From positions 1 through 64,000 of the forward strand of contig NZ_SOAG01000017.1 in assembly GCF_004364575.1 (NCBI RefSeq): a stretch of DNA of 64,000 nucleotides, written 5' to 3'. Source of the DNA: Myroides indicus (lineage in GTDB: Bacteria; Bacteroidota; Bacteroidia; Flavobacteriales; Flavobacteriaceae). The stretch's first letter is position 1. Every line of letters starts with the position of its first letter. The notes under the pieces were generated by a model. The model was not told the origin of the DNA. It saw only the letters and a list, made by a program, of their open reading frames with translations, and did no database searches. A program made the position numbers and the translations under genes. Of the stretch, positions 1 to 8,879 are shown piece by piece.

Positions 1-179
1 ATCCAAATTTTAACAATAGAATAAAACTAGACAAAAAATAAAGCACAAATCAACAAACACACTAATAATCAACAAATTAACTATTTAACACATTGAATTT
101 AACTTTTAACATTTTATACAAATCCTCAAAAAACTGCTTAAAAACTAATTTTACTACTTCCTAGCCAATTTTTTTAGTA
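1..179. other. AT-rich non-coding edge
   Basis: Very AT-rich sequence downstream of the minus-strand TPR/HTH gene. I see no open frame, tRNA or convincing hairpin terminator in it. It may hold upstream signals for a gene beyond the window edge. Confidence 0.4.
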
Positions 180-1985
180 TTATAAGGACTGAATCCAATC
201 TTCTAAACGCTCCGCACGCTCCAAATTAATTTTTTTGCGAATTCTGTACCTGTTTGTCAGTACACTCGAAACACTTATCCCTAAAAGAGATGCTATTTCG
301 TTATTATTCATATTTATTTTTATGTAGGCACATATTCGCACTTCTGTTTTAGTAAGTTCAGGAACTAGTTTTTGCAAATTTGAAAAAAAAGTAGGATGAA
401 TTTTATGAAAAATATTTTGAAACTGTTCCCATCCCTTTTCTTGATCAAGATTAACAATTAAAAAACGTTCTATAGCCAATATCTTTCCTTCCAAACTCAT
501 TCCATTATCTTTCAACAAATTTTGAAGTGTTCCCAGTGATTCATTATTTGATAATAGCTGTAGTTTTAAGGCTATTAATTCTCTATTTTTTAATTCCGAT
601 TCTAATTGGTATCGTTGAAGCTCTTCCTTGCGAAGTTTGTTTTCAGTTTTTAACTCCGATTCATACGTCCGCAATTGTAATTTTTGATATTCTTGTTCGA
701 GTTTTCTTTTTTCTTCAAGCTTTTCTTTTTCTAATTGACTTATTTTAAAAGACTTATCTTTATTTCTATATAAAAACCACATAAAAAGTCCTATACACGT
801 CAATAAAGCTACTATTAAAAAAAATATAATTCTTTGATTTCTATACTTTTGTCTTTCTGCTTCTTGTTGATAATTTTGTTTTTCTAATACGCTATTCCAT
901 CGTGATGTCTCTATTTTTTGTTTTACATCTCCTCCAATAACCGAATCTTTTAAAGAATAATAGCTTTTTAAATACCTATTGCTCTTTTCATAATCTTTTT
1001 GTTTTTCCGCAATTTTTGCTAAAGCGTCTAAACATCCAAGTCTTATTCTTACCCCTATACTTTTACTTTTAATCAAAGAGTCTGACTTATTATAATATGC
1101 TTCTGCTTCAACATAATCTCCTGTACACTCTGCGACTTGTCCATATGAAAATAATATATCTGAAAGTTTAGAAGTATTGTTATTCTTAATTGACAAAGAA
1201 TAGGCATAATCTAAATTCTTTAATGTCTCATATAAATCCCCTTGTACTAATTCAATTGTCGCTAGTCTTAAAGTGTTGTCTATAACTTCTAACGTGTCTT
1301 TAAACTGAATACGGATTTCAGTACTTTTACTCAAATATTCTTTAGACAATTTTAATTGATCATTAAACATATATATCATTGCTAATCCACTATAAGAAGA
1401 AGCCACACCTTGAGGAAAATTTATTTTCTCATATATTTCAAGAGATTTCTTACTGTAAAATTCTGCCTGTTCCATTTCGGATGTATAAAAGTATACACCC
1501 GAGATTCCACTATAGATCTCTGCCATAGCCATATTCTTATTATTAGCTTCATAATAAGTTAAAGCTTTAAAATAATTATCAATACTTTTTGGAAAATCAA
1601 GTATTTTAAGATAATAATGTCCCCAAAGTTTATTGTAGTTAGCTTGGAGTTCTTCACTTCCTGTTTGTACAGCATAATTCTCACCTTTTAGTAGAAAGAA
1701 AGCCAAACTGTCATATTTTCCCTGGACAATCTCTAATATAGATCTAAAATAGTAAGCATACCCCAGCTGTTCTGTGTCTTTTATCTCTGTTAGCGCCAAA
1801 CTATAGAAGCTATCCACTTTTTTTTCAGCCGCACTCTTATCATATTTTATAAGCGAATCAAACGTATCACTAAACCTTCCGTATTGTTTATTATCTAGGT
1901 CTTTATCTATTCTAAAACTCTTAAATCCTATATAAGCAAAGGAGATAAGAACTATCAAATAAATAATTTTTTTATATTTTATCAT
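180..1985 (-). CDS. TPR-repeat membrane regulator with C-terminal LuxR-like HTH
   Basis: A 601-residue protein of the common Bacteroidota TPR/HTH type. An N-terminal hydrophobic segment (about residues 7-22) is followed by tetratricopeptide-like helical repeats (about 60-350), a second membrane segment (about 385-405), a charged coiled coil (about 410-480) and a C-terminal helix-turn-helix (about 540-601) containing NNNEIASLLGISVSSVLTNR. The architecture suggests that an extracytoplasmic TPR sensor passes a signal to a cytoplasmic DNA-binding domain. Target genes are not deducible. It is transcribed alone, divergent from the his operon, with a candidate -7 box about 37 nt upstream of the start. 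The family call is firm; the function is inferred from architecture only. Confidence 0.8.
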   Translation of the reverse strand: MIKYKKIIYLIVLISFAYIGFKSFRIDKDLDNKQYGRFSDTFDSLIKYDKSAAEKKVDSFYSLALTEIKDTEQLGYAYYFRSILEIVQGKYDSLAFFLLKGENYAVQTGSEELQANYNKLWGHYYLKILDFPKSIDNYFKALTYYEANNKNMAMAEIYSGISGVYFYTSEMEQAEFYSKKSLEIYEKINFPQGVASSYSGLAMIYMFNDQLKLSKEYLSKSTEIRIQFKDTLEVIDNTLRLATIELVQGDLYETLKNLDYAYSLSIKNNNTSKLSDILFSYGQVAECTGDYVEAEAYYNKSDSLIKSKSIGVRIRLGCLDALAKIAEKQKDYEKSNRYLKSYYSLKDSVIGGDVKQKIETSRWNSVLEKQNYQQEAERQKYRNQRIIFFLIVALLTCIGLFMWFLYRNKDKSFKISQLEKEKLEEKRKLEQEYQKLQLRTYESELKTENKLRKEELQRYQLESELKNRELIALKLQLLSNNESLGTLQNLLKDNGMSLEGKILAIERFLIVNLDQEKGWEQFQNIFHKIHPTFFSNLQKLVPELTKTEVRICAYIKINMNNNEIASLLGISVSSVLTNRYRIRKKINLERAERLEDWIQSL

Positions 1986-2021
1986 TAATAATTAAATTTA
2001 GATTTTAATGGAAGTAGAGTA

Positions 2022-2029
2022 CAAAAATA
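2022..2029 (-). promoter_or_regulatory. -7 box (TATTTTTG) of the TPR/HTH gene
   Basis: Matches the Bacteroidota -7 consensus TAnnTTTG on the minus strand and gives a leader of roughly 30 nt before the start at 1985. No clear TTTG -33 element is visible. Confidence 0.45.
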
Positions 2030-2178
2030 AACTAGCACCTACTTTTTAATAGTTTGATATCAGAGAATAGAAATCTAAAAATAGCTCTAAATTTTAACTA
2101 ACAGTCATTTATTTTTCATTAAAATTCAAAACCAAATAAAGCATACTTTTTTTTGATAACAAAATATTATACTATTTT

Positions 2179-2210
2179 TTTGTTTATTAAAATATCTTGT
2201 TTTATTTTTG
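2179..2210 (+). promoter_or_regulatory. his operon promoter (TTTG-N20-TATTTTTG)
   Basis: A TTTG -33 element at 2179-2182 and a TATTTTTG -7 element at 2203-2210 are separated by 20 nt, which fits the Bacteroidota sigma-ABfr consensus. The predicted start point near 2216 lies just upstream of the histidine-rich leader peptide. Confidence 0.6.
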
Positions 2211-2234
2211 GCGTATCATTTTTCAGAAATCAAA

Positions 2235-2297
2235 ATGTTTATACTTTTTTTACATCATCATTATCATATTATTCGTACTCAAACGAACAGATATTGA
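2235..2297 (+). CDS. hisL: his operon leader peptide (20 aa, HHHYH)
   Basis: A 20-codon frame starting at ATG 2235 encodes MFILFLHHHYHIIRTQTNRY and stops at TGA 2295. Four of five consecutive codons (2253-2267) are His. That density is the signature of an attenuator leader peptide: ribosomes pause here when charged tRNA-His is scarce. It lies between the his promoter and the terminator hairpin at 2329-2360, ahead of hisG. It has no homology-based support, but its position, codon content and the RNA pairing downstream agree. Confidence 0.8.
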   Translation: MFILFLHHHYHIIRTQTNRY

Positions 2298-2360
2298 TAT
2301 GGTATAAAATGAAATCGTAATATTATCTAATCCCGTTTGAGTAATTCAAGCGGGATTTTT
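2272..2360 (+). promoter_or_regulatory. his operon transcription attenuator
   Basis: Mutually exclusive pairings are visible. Terminator: AATCCCGTTTGA (2329-2340) pairs with TCAAGCGGGATT (2346-2357), 12 bp with one G-U, loop GTAAT, followed by a T run to 2360. Antiterminator: TACTCAAACG (2276-2285), inside the leader-peptide frame, is the exact complement of CGTTTGAGTA (2334-2343), the terminator 5' arm and loop. A small protector hairpin TTCGT/ACGAA (2272-2276 with 2283-2287) can sequester the antiterminator strand. A ribosome stalled on the His codons at 2253-2267 would leave 2276-2285 free, favouring read-through into hisG. This is the classic his/trp attenuation logic, inferred here from sequence alone. 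Confidence 0.8.
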
Positions 2361-2421
2361 ACTTAATACTTATTATTTTATATCTCGATCCTTGACTTAC
2401 TCAAACTTTAAGACAGCAACT

Positions 2422-3279
2422 ATGAGTAAGTTAAAAATTGCAATTCAAAAGAAGGGTCGCTTAAGTGAAAAAACTCTTCTACTCTTACAAGAGTGTAATA
2501 TCAGATATCCAAATGGAGGAGATATTTTAAAATCTGAAAGCTCCAATTTCCCTATCGAACTACTTTTTCTTCGTGATGACGATATAAGTAAATATGTAGC
2601 TGCAAATCTTGCTGATATAGGGATTATTGGAGAGAATGTATATAGAGAGGCTAAACAGGAGGTCGATCTTATAGAGTATCTAGGTTTTGCTTCATGTAGA
2701 TTGAGTCTTGCAATCCCCAGACATTTTGAATATAAAGGCTTAAGCTTTTTTCAAAACAAAAAGATAGCTACTTCATATCCAAATATATTAGAAAACTTTT
2801 TATACAAACGAGGTATTACAGCTTCTATTGAGTTTATTTCAGGCAGTGTAGAAATAGCCCCTAGTATTGGTTTGGCTGACGCTATATGTGATATTGTCAG
2901 TAGCGGTTCAACATTAATGGCTAATGGTTTAAAAGAAGTAGAAAAAATAATAGATAGCCAAGCTGTACTCATAGCTAATCCCAGACTTTCGATCAAGAAA
3001 AAAAAGACTCTGGATGAACTCACATTTAGAATAAAAGCAGTTCTAAAAGCAAAAGAAAACAAGTATATTTTACTTAATGCTCCAAACGATAAGATTAAAG
3101 ATATCATTAAAATACTTCCTGGGATGAAAAGCCCAACTCTACTACCTCTTGCCAATAAAAATTGGAGTAGTCTGCATTCCGTTATTCAAGAAGATCAATT
3201 TTGGAAAATTATTGATGAACTTAAACAAGCTGGAGCAGAAGGCATTCTCGTGGCTCCGATAGAAAAAATGATTTTTTAA
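2422..3279 (+). CDS. hisG: ATP phosphoribosyltransferase (long form)
   Basis: First enzyme of histidine synthesis: it condenses ATP with PRPP to phosphoribosyl-ATP and is normally feedback-inhibited by histidine. The start is set at ATG 2422, giving MSKLKIAIQKKGRL, the typical HisG N-terminus; the in-frame TTG 30 nt earlier adds non-conserved residues. The PRPP-binding region includes SGSVEIAPSIGLADAI and the following SSGSTLMANGL. At 285 residues with a C-terminal regulatory domain of about 75 residues it is the long, HisZ-independent form. It is the first gene of the operon and lies 62 nt past the attenuator terminator. Confidence 0.95.
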   Translation: MSKLKIAIQKKGRLSEKTLLLLQECNIRYPNGGDILKSESSNFPIELLFLRDDDISKYVAANLADIGIIGENVYREAKQEVDLIEYLGFASCRLSLAIPRHFEYKGLSFFQNKKIATSYPNILENFLYKRGITASIEFISGSVEIAPSIGLADAICDIVSSGSTLMANGLKEVEKIIDSQAVLIANPRLSIKKKKTLDELTFRIKAVLKAKENKYILLNAPNDKIKDIIKILPGMKSPTLLPLANKNWSSLHSVIQEDQFWKIIDELKQAGAEGILVAPIEKMIF

Positions 3280-3288
3280 ATACATGTT

Positions 3289-4581
3289 ATGAAAACCATA
3301 AAATTTCCAGAAGTATCACAATGGAGCGTTTTAAGTAAAAGACCCTCCCTAACCGAATCTGAGGTAAATAAAACTGTAAGCAGTATTCTCCAAGATGTAC
3401 TAAATGAAGGTGATGTTGCCTTATTAGAACTTACAGAAACATTAGATAAATGTAAACTGTCCAATCTACAAGTTAGCCGCAAAGAATTTTTAGCTGCAAA
3501 AAATAAGATAAGTCAGAAACTCAAAACAGCTATACAAACTGCTTTTAATAATATTGAAAAATTTCACCTCTCTCAAAGAGAAGTACCACAAAGAATCGAA
3601 ACCACAAAAGGAGTCTTTTGCTGGAGAAAAAGTATTCCAATAGAACGTGTTGGTCTTTACATTCCAGGAGGATTAGCTCCTTTATTTTCAACGCTTTTAA
3701 TGCTAGGTATTCCTGCAAAAATTGCAGGTTGCAAAAGCATTGCAATATGTACGCCTCCAAATAAAAAAGGAGATATTGACCCTGCCATTCTTTACGTTGC
3801 GTCACTATTGGGTATTGATGAAATTTATAAAGTTGGAGGAGCTCAAGCTATAGCTTCACTCGCATATGGTACAAAAACCATTCAAAAAGTCAATAAGATT
3901 TTCGGACCCGGCAATCAATTCGTTACCAAAGCTAAAGAAATTGTCTCTAGTGAAGGTACAGCAATTGATATGCCGGCGGGTGCAAGCGAAGTGCTTATAA
4001 TTGCAGATGAGGAAGCAAATCCAGAATTTATAGCCGCCGACCTATTATCTCAAGCGGAGCATGGCATAGACAGTCAAGTAGTTTTTGTCACCGACAACAT
4101 CAATATTATAAACTGTGTCAAACACAATATTTCCAAGCAACTACTTACACTCCCTAGACGCGATATTATTACAAAAGCATTGGAAAGCACATTATTTATC
4201 CTTTTTAAATCAATAGAAGAGTGCTTTGCTTTTAGTAACCAATACGCTCCAGAACACTTAATTATAGCTTTAGAATCTTACGAGAAATATGTGGACATGA
4301 TTACCAATGCAGGATCTGTGTTTCTTGGGCAATACGCATGCGAAAGTGCAGGAGATTATGCAAGTGGAACGAATCATACCTTACCCACCAATGCTCATGC
4401 TAAATCTTACAGCGGAGTTTCACTAGATAGTTTTATGAAAAAAATAACTTTCCAGACTATAACCATAGAAGGTATACAAAACTTAGGTCCTACTATAGAA
4501 ATACTCGCAGAAGCGGAGAAATTAATAGCCCATAAAAACGCAGTTACCATTCGACTAAATACGATTAATAATGAAAAATAA
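3289..4581 (+). CDS. hisD: Histidinol dehydrogenase
   Basis: Catalyses the two final NAD-dependent oxidations from L-histidinol to L-histidine, as a zinc enzyme. Expected landmarks are present: VGLYIPGG in the N-terminal half, FGPGNQFVTKAK, the zinc-ligand motif SQAEHG, the catalytic Glu-His pair in YAPEHLI, GDYASGTNH with the Asp ligand, and the C-terminal AHKNAVT with the last His ligand. Length (430 aa) is normal. It begins 9 nt after hisG and overlaps hisC by 11 nt, consistent with translational coupling. Confidence 0.96.
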   Translation: MKTIKFPEVSQWSVLSKRPSLTESEVNKTVSSILQDVLNEGDVALLELTETLDKCKLSNLQVSRKEFLAAKNKISQKLKTAIQTAFNNIEKFHLSQREVPQRIETTKGVFCWRKSIPIERVGLYIPGGLAPLFSTLLMLGIPAKIAGCKSIAICTPPNKKGDIDPAILYVASLLGIDEIYKVGGAQAIASLAYGTKTIQKVNKIFGPGNQFVTKAKEIVSSEGTAIDMPAGASEVLIIADEEANPEFIAADLLSQAEHGIDSQVVFVTDNINIINCVKHNISKQLLTLPRRDIITKALESTLFILFKSIEECFAFSNQYAPEHLIIALESYEKYVDMITNAGSVFLGQYACESAGDYASGTNHTLPTNAHAKSYSGVSLDSFMKKITFQTITIEGIQNLGPTIEILAEAEKLIAHKNAVTIRLNTINNEK

Positions 4582-5608
4582 AATAGTAAACCTTGTTCGA
4601 TCAGATATCCTAAACCTATCTCCTTATCAAAGTGCAAGAGAGGAGTACACATACAATAAAGCGTGCTTTTTGGACGCTAATGAAAGTCCCTATGGCTTGT
4701 ATAATCGTTATCCCGATCCATTCCAAAATAAGTTAAAGATTAAAATTTCGAAAATTAAAAATATTGGGATTGAATCTATTTTTATAGGTAACGGAAGTGA
4801 CGAACCCATTGATATGGTCTATCGCATATTCTGCAATCCTAGACAAGACAAAGTCTTAATATTCAACCCCACATACGGAATGTATAGTGTTTATGCAGCC
4901 ATTAACGGCGTAGACATCATATACCAAAAATTAAACGAAGATTTTCAAATTGATAATAAAAGCATTGATATCCTATGTCAAGACAAAGAAATAAAACTCA
5001 TTTTTATCTGTAATCCTAATAATCCTACAGGAACAATTATCGCCCCCACATCTATTGAAAAAATTTTGAACACATTTAATAGCATAGTAGTTATTGATGA
5101 AGCCTACATCGATTTTTGTCCAGAATATTCCTGGCTACCAAAATTAAAACGATATCCTAATCTCATCATAATCCAAACGCTCTCAAAAGCTTGGGGGATG
5201 GCGGGATTAAGAATAGGTTTAGCATTTATGTCTCCTGACATTCTATATTTTTTTAATAAAATAAAATCACCCTACAATATTAGCGAAGTGAATCAAAGAG
5301 AAGCCACAGAAATTCTAAAAGACCAATGCGAATTCCAGACCAATATCAAACTAATTAAACAAGAAACTATAAGAGTTGTCTCTGAGACAGAAAAGTTGTC
5401 GATTGTAACAAAAGTTTACCCGACACAAACCAATTTCATCTTGGTTGAATTCAAAAATGCACAACGCATTTACGATTCTCTCATTTCAAAACAAATTGTA
5501 GTTAGAAACAGATCTTCTCAAATACCCAACACCCTAAGAATTACCGTCGGAAATAAAAAGGAGAACAACACACTGATACAAACTCTAAAACAACTAGACA
5601 ATGAATAA
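4571..5608 (+). CDS. hisC: Histidinol-phosphate aminotransferase
   Basis: PLP-dependent class I/II aminotransferase that converts imidazole-acetol phosphate to histidinol phosphate. Visible motifs are LDANESPYG near the N-terminus, CNPNNPTG, the conserved VIDEAYIDF, and the PLP-binding lysine in QTLSKAWGMAGLRIG. Length 345 aa is typical. The start overlaps the end of hisD and its end overlaps hisB by 8 nt. Codon usage is markedly AT-rich, like the rest of this operon. Confidence 0.95.
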   Translation: MKNKIVNLVRSDILNLSPYQSAREEYTYNKACFLDANESPYGLYNRYPDPFQNKLKIKISKIKNIGIESIFIGNGSDEPIDMVYRIFCNPRQDKVLIFNPTYGMYSVYAAINGVDIIYQKLNEDFQIDNKSIDILCQDKEIKLIFICNPNNPTGTIIAPTSIEKILNTFNSIVVIDEAYIDFCPEYSWLPKLKRYPNLIIIQTLSKAWGMAGLRIGLAFMSPDILYFFNKIKSPYNISEVNQREATEILKDQCEFQTNIKLIKQETIRVVSETEKLSIVTKVYPTQTNFILVEFKNAQRIYDSLISKQIVVRNRSSQIPNTLRITVGNKKENNTLIQTLKQLDNE

Positions 5609-6692
5609 AAAAGTACTTTTTATAGATAGAGATGGTACTATCATTAAAGAACCTTCAGATTTTCAAATTGACAGCTTTGACAAATTGGAATTTTTACAGG
5701 ATGTTATTACAAGCTTGTCTAAAATTACAAAGGAGTTAGATTATGAGCTTGTTCTTGTTACTAACCAAGACGGGTTAGGAACAAAATCTTTTCCTGAAGA
5801 AACTTTCTGGCCGGTACAAAGCCTAATGCTTGATATTCTTAAATCGCAAGGTGTTATTTTCAATGAAATTTACATAGACAAATCATTTCAAGAAGAACAA
5901 AAACCTACAAGAAAACCAGGAGTCGCTATGCTCACAAAATTTATGCATGGTAATTATGACCTTGGAAACTCTTTTGTAATTGGTGATCGCGTTACAGATA
6001 TTCAACTCGCTAAGAATTTAGGATCAGGTTCTATACTAATTCGAGAAGACGCTCACAATGAAGCAGACCTTGTTACTTCAAACTGGAACGAGATTTATAA
6101 CTTTTTGAAAAGACGTCCTAGAGTTGGTAAATCATTAAGAAAAACAAATGAAACTGAAATCAAAGTAGAAGTAAACTTAGATTCTGATCAACTTTGTGCC
6201 ATCCAAACAGGATTACACTTTTTTGATCACATGCTGGAACAGCTTAATAGGCACGGTAGGCTTGGACTTAGCATACATGTTATTGGAGATCTACACATTG
6301 ATGAGCATCATACAATTGAAGACACCGCATTAGTCTTAGGCAATGCTTTTAAAATAGCTTTAGGGTCTAAGAAAGGCATAGAGAGATATGGATATACACT
6401 CCCTATGGATGACTGCTTGGCACAAGTAGTGATAGATTTTGGGGGTCGGCCTTGGATTGTCTGGGACGTGGCATTTAAACGAGAGAAGATAGGAGATGTC
6501 CCTACAGAAATGTTCTATCATTTTTTTAAATCTTTCAGCGATGCTGCACAATGCAATCTGAACATTCAATGTCAAGGAGAAAATGAACACCATAAAATTG
6601 AGTCTATTTTTAAAGCCTTTGCAAAAGCAATCCGCAAATCGATAACACTAACAGACACTTACGACATACCTAGTACTAAAGGTGTCATCTAA
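5601..6692 (+). CDS. hisB: Bifunctional histidinol-phosphatase / imidazoleglycerol-phosphate dehydratase
   Basis: Two fused domains. Residues 1 to about 165 form a HAD-type phosphatase with nucleophile motif LFIDRDGTI and a later GDRVTDIQLAKNLG. Residues from about 170 to 363 form the dehydratase, with the metal-binding signatures HFFDHMLEQLNRHG, DEHHTIEDTALVLG and GENEHHKIE. It supplies the dehydratase step and the histidinol-phosphate phosphatase step. The fused arrangement is known from enterobacteria and Bacteroidota. Only 19 nt separate it from hisA, so the place where hisH often sits is empty. Confidence 0.95.
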   Translation: MNKKVLFIDRDGTIIKEPSDFQIDSFDKLEFLQDVITSLSKITKELDYELVLVTNQDGLGTKSFPEETFWPVQSLMLDILKSQGVIFNEIYIDKSFQEEQKPTRKPGVAMLTKFMHGNYDLGNSFVIGDRVTDIQLAKNLGSGSILIREDAHNEADLVTSNWNEIYNFLKRRPRVGKSLRKTNETEIKVEVNLDSDQLCAIQTGLHFFDHMLEQLNRHGRLGLSIHVIGDLHIDEHHTIEDTALVLGNAFKIALGSKKGIERYGYTLPMDDCLAQVVIDFGGRPWIVWDVAFKREKIGDVPTEMFYHFFKSFSDAAQCNLNIQCQGENEHHKIESIFKAFAKAIRKSITLTDTYDIPSTKGVI

Positions 6693-6711
6693 TATTATAT
6701 TAAATACTAAC

Positions 6712-7425
6712 ATGAGAATTATAGCAGCAATGGATATTATTAATGGAGAATGTGTAAGGCTCAATCAAGGAAATTACGACACCCGAAAAACTTACACTTC
6801 CACGCCTTTAGAAATGGCTAAAAGATTTGAAGACAATGGAATCACACATCTACATCTTGTCGACTTACTAGGCGCAAAATCAAACAAAATACAAATCGCA
6901 CATCTTATCGAAGAAATAAAAAACAAAACGCACCTAATTATCGATTTCGGAGGTGGCATCAGAACAGAAGAGGATCTTGTTATTGCCTTCGAGTCCGGTG
7001 CTCAACAAGTCACGGTAGGCAGTATTGCCCTAACGGATCCACAACGCTTCATCTCATGGCTTGATAAGTATGGTAGAGATAGAGTAATCTTAGGTGCAGA
7101 TTGTAAAAACAGAAGAATTATGACTCATGGCTGGCTTACGGAAACCAATAAAGATGTATTAGAATACCTTAATGAATATCAAAAACATGGACTATTATAT
7201 TCAATAGTAACAGATATTTCTAAAGATGGTATGCTACAAGGACCTTCATTCAGTTTATACAAAGAAATACTCGCTCAAAACACTATACAGTTAATTGCTA
7301 GTGGAGGGATTCGAAGTGTGAAAGACCTCAAAAGACTACGAAACATGGGTTGTGAAGGTGCAATCATTGGAAAGGCAATTTACGAAAACAACATCACTTT
7401 AAAAGAATTAAAAGAATTATGGTAA
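6712..7425 (+). CDS. hisA: ProFAR isomerase (HisA)
   Basis: A (beta/alpha)8-barrel isomerase of ProFAR to PRFAR. The start is placed at ATG 6712, giving MRIIAAMDIINGECVRL, the conserved first strand with the catalytic Asp; the in-frame start 30 nt upstream overlaps hisB and adds unconserved residues. Other landmarks are LIIDFGGGIRT, the second catalytic Asp region LGADCKNR, TDISKDGMLQGPS and the phosphate-binding IASGGIRS. Length 237 aa is usual. It overlaps hisF by 7 nt. Confidence 0.95.
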   Translation: MRIIAAMDIINGECVRLNQGNYDTRKTYTSTPLEMAKRFEDNGITHLHLVDLLGAKSNKIQIAHLIEEIKNKTHLIIDFGGGIRTEEDLVIAFESGAQQVTVGSIALTDPQRFISWLDKYGRDRVILGADCKNRRIMTHGWLTETNKDVLEYLNEYQKHGLLYSIVTDISKDGMLQGPSFSLYKEILAQNTIQLIASGGIRSVKDLKRLRNMGCEGAIIGKAIYENNITLKELKELW

Positions 7426-8177
7426 CCCAAAAAATCATTCCCTGCTTAGACATCCAAAACAATAAAGTTGTCAAAGGAACTCACTTCGAAAATCTGCTTT
7501 TAGCGGGAACTCCTTTAGCCTTAGCTAAACGATATCAGGATGAAGGAGCTGATGAATTAGCTATTCTTAATATCACGGCAGATCCGAAAAACAAACAAAA
7601 CTTTAAAAATTTGATACATGAAATTAGTATCGAAGTTGACCTTCCTTTGATAGTCGGAGGATGTATTAATAGTCTCCAAGAAGCCCAAGAATTAATTAAT
7701 CTTGGTGCTTCAAAAATAAGCATCAATTCTGCTGCTGTGAAAACTCCGTTTCTCATAAATGAATTAGTCCAGAACTTAGGTTCTTCTAAAGTTATAGTTG
7801 CTATCGATACCCGATTTGAACATGACAGTTGGTGGGTCTATACCCAAGGGGGAAAAGTTCGCACTCAGATTAAAGTTCTAACATGGATTAAAGAAGTTGC
7901 TCAAAGAGGTGCAGGAGAAATCCTGTTAACCTCCATAGATCATGATGGTGCACGCAAAGGTTATCCCATAGACTTGTTTATAGCTGTTACCGAACAGATC
8001 TCAATTCCCGTTATAGCTTCGGGAGGAGCGGGAAGTATTACTCACTTTATAGAACTTTTTGCTAATACAAGAACCTCGGCTGCATTAGCCGCAAGTATAT
8101 TTCACTATCAACAAGTCTCTATTAAAAAACTAAAACATACATTAAAACATATTACAAATGCGAACAGAGCAAATTAA
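7419..8177 (+). CDS. hisF: Imidazole glycerol phosphate synthase cyclase subunit (HisF), divergent
   Basis: Barrel enzyme that makes IGP and AICAR from PRFAR and ammonia, the ammonia normally delivered by HisH. It aligns without gaps to my memory of Thermotoga HisF up to residue 176. Asp11 (PCLDI), Lys19, Glu46, Lys99, Asn103, Asp130, Glu167, Thr171 and Asp176 are kept. Positions 5 (Arg to Lys), 26-31 (LRDSGD to LLLAGT), 51 (Asp to Asn), 82 (Gly to Cys) and 98 (Asp to Ser) differ. Position 98 is at the HisH interface in the known complex. No hisH is present in the operon. Function as cyclase is likely; the source of ammonia is open. Confidence 0.9.
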   Translation: MVTQKIIPCLDIQNNKVVKGTHFENLLLAGTPLALAKRYQDEGADELAILNITADPKNKQNFKNLIHEISIEVDLPLIVGGCINSLQEAQELINLGASKISINSAAVKTPFLINELVQNLGSSKVIVAIDTRFEHDSWWVYTQGGKVRTQIKVLTWIKEVAQRGAGEILLTSIDHDGARKGYPIDLFIAVTEQISIPVIASGGAGSITHFIELFANTRTSAALAASIFHYQQVSIKKLKHTLKHITNANRAN

Positions 8178-8763
8178 CTTTAAGAAAAACAACGGACTTA
8201 TTCCTGTCATCATTCAAGATTATAAATCCCTAGAAGTTCTAATGTTAGGCTATATGAATAAAACAGCACTTGATAAAACCATGTTAGAACAAAAGGTCAC
8301 GTTTTATAGCAGAACAAGAAAATGCTTATGGACTAAAGGAGAGGTTTCAGGAAACTATTTAAAGGTTGTAGATATCACTCCTGACTGCGATTCTGATTGT
8401 TTATTGATATTAGCGAAAACAAACGGCCCTACTTGTCACCTCGGCACAACCTCTTGTTTCAAAACGTTCATACCTAATTCTTTCCTATACACTCTCGAAA
8501 GGATTATTGACAATCGCATAGACAGCCAAAATTCCAGCTCTTATACCTTTGATTTATTCGAAAAAGGCATAAACAAAATTGCTCAGAAAGTCGGAGAAGA
8601 AGCTATAGAGTTAATTATTGAGTCCAAAGATAACCGTCTCGATTTATTTAAAAATGAAGCTGCCGACTTACTATACCACTTTATAATATTACTGAAAGCC
8701 AAGGGAATTTCTCTTACGGAAATAGAGCAAACCCTAAAGCAAAGAAACTCACAGAGTTTGTAA
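8158..8763 (+). CDS. hisI: Bifunctional PR-AMP cyclohydrolase / PR-ATP pyrophosphatase
   Basis: Fused HisI-HisE performing the second and third steps of the pathway. The N-terminal cyclohydrolase (about residues 1-105) shows LGYMNKTAL, FYSRTRKCLWTKGE, the metal motif DCDSDC and the zinc cysteines in GPTCHLGTTSC. The C-terminal pyrophosphohydrolase (about 110-201) shows the helical acidic motif KVGEEAIELIIE and EAADLLYHF. It overlaps hisF by 20 nt and is the last gene of the operon. No strong hairpin terminator follows it. Confidence 0.95.
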   Translation: MRTEQINFKKNNGLIPVIIQDYKSLEVLMLGYMNKTALDKTMLEQKVTFYSRTRKCLWTKGEVSGNYLKVVDITPDCDSDCLLILAKTNGPTCHLGTTSCFKTFIPNSFLYTLERIIDNRIDSQNSSSYTFDLFEKGINKIAQKVGEEAIELIIESKDNRLDLFKNEAADLLYHFIILLKAKGISLTEIEQTLKQRNSQSL

Positions 8764-8879
8764 TTTTTAAATTGGAGAACAAATAGTTATTTCATATTAA
8801 AATTACTGCTTATTTTTTTTAGAAAGTACGTAGTATTTATAATACTGATTGTATTCACTATTTTAAATAATGCTATTTG
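8764..8879. other. Gap between hisI and tRNA-Arg
   Basis: AT-rich spacer with a T run near 8813-8820 but no convincing stem before it. Transcripts from the left (his) and right (tRNA) converge here. Confidence 0.3.

Noticed and set aside
2392..2421. Upstream TTG start for hisG
   Set aside because: It adds ten unconserved residues just after the attenuator terminator; ATG 2422 gives the normal HisG N-terminus.
6682..6711. Possible short hisH remnant between hisB and hisA
   Set aside because: Only 19 nt separate the genes and no glutaminase motif (Cys nucleophile, His-Glu) is found in any frame of the operon.
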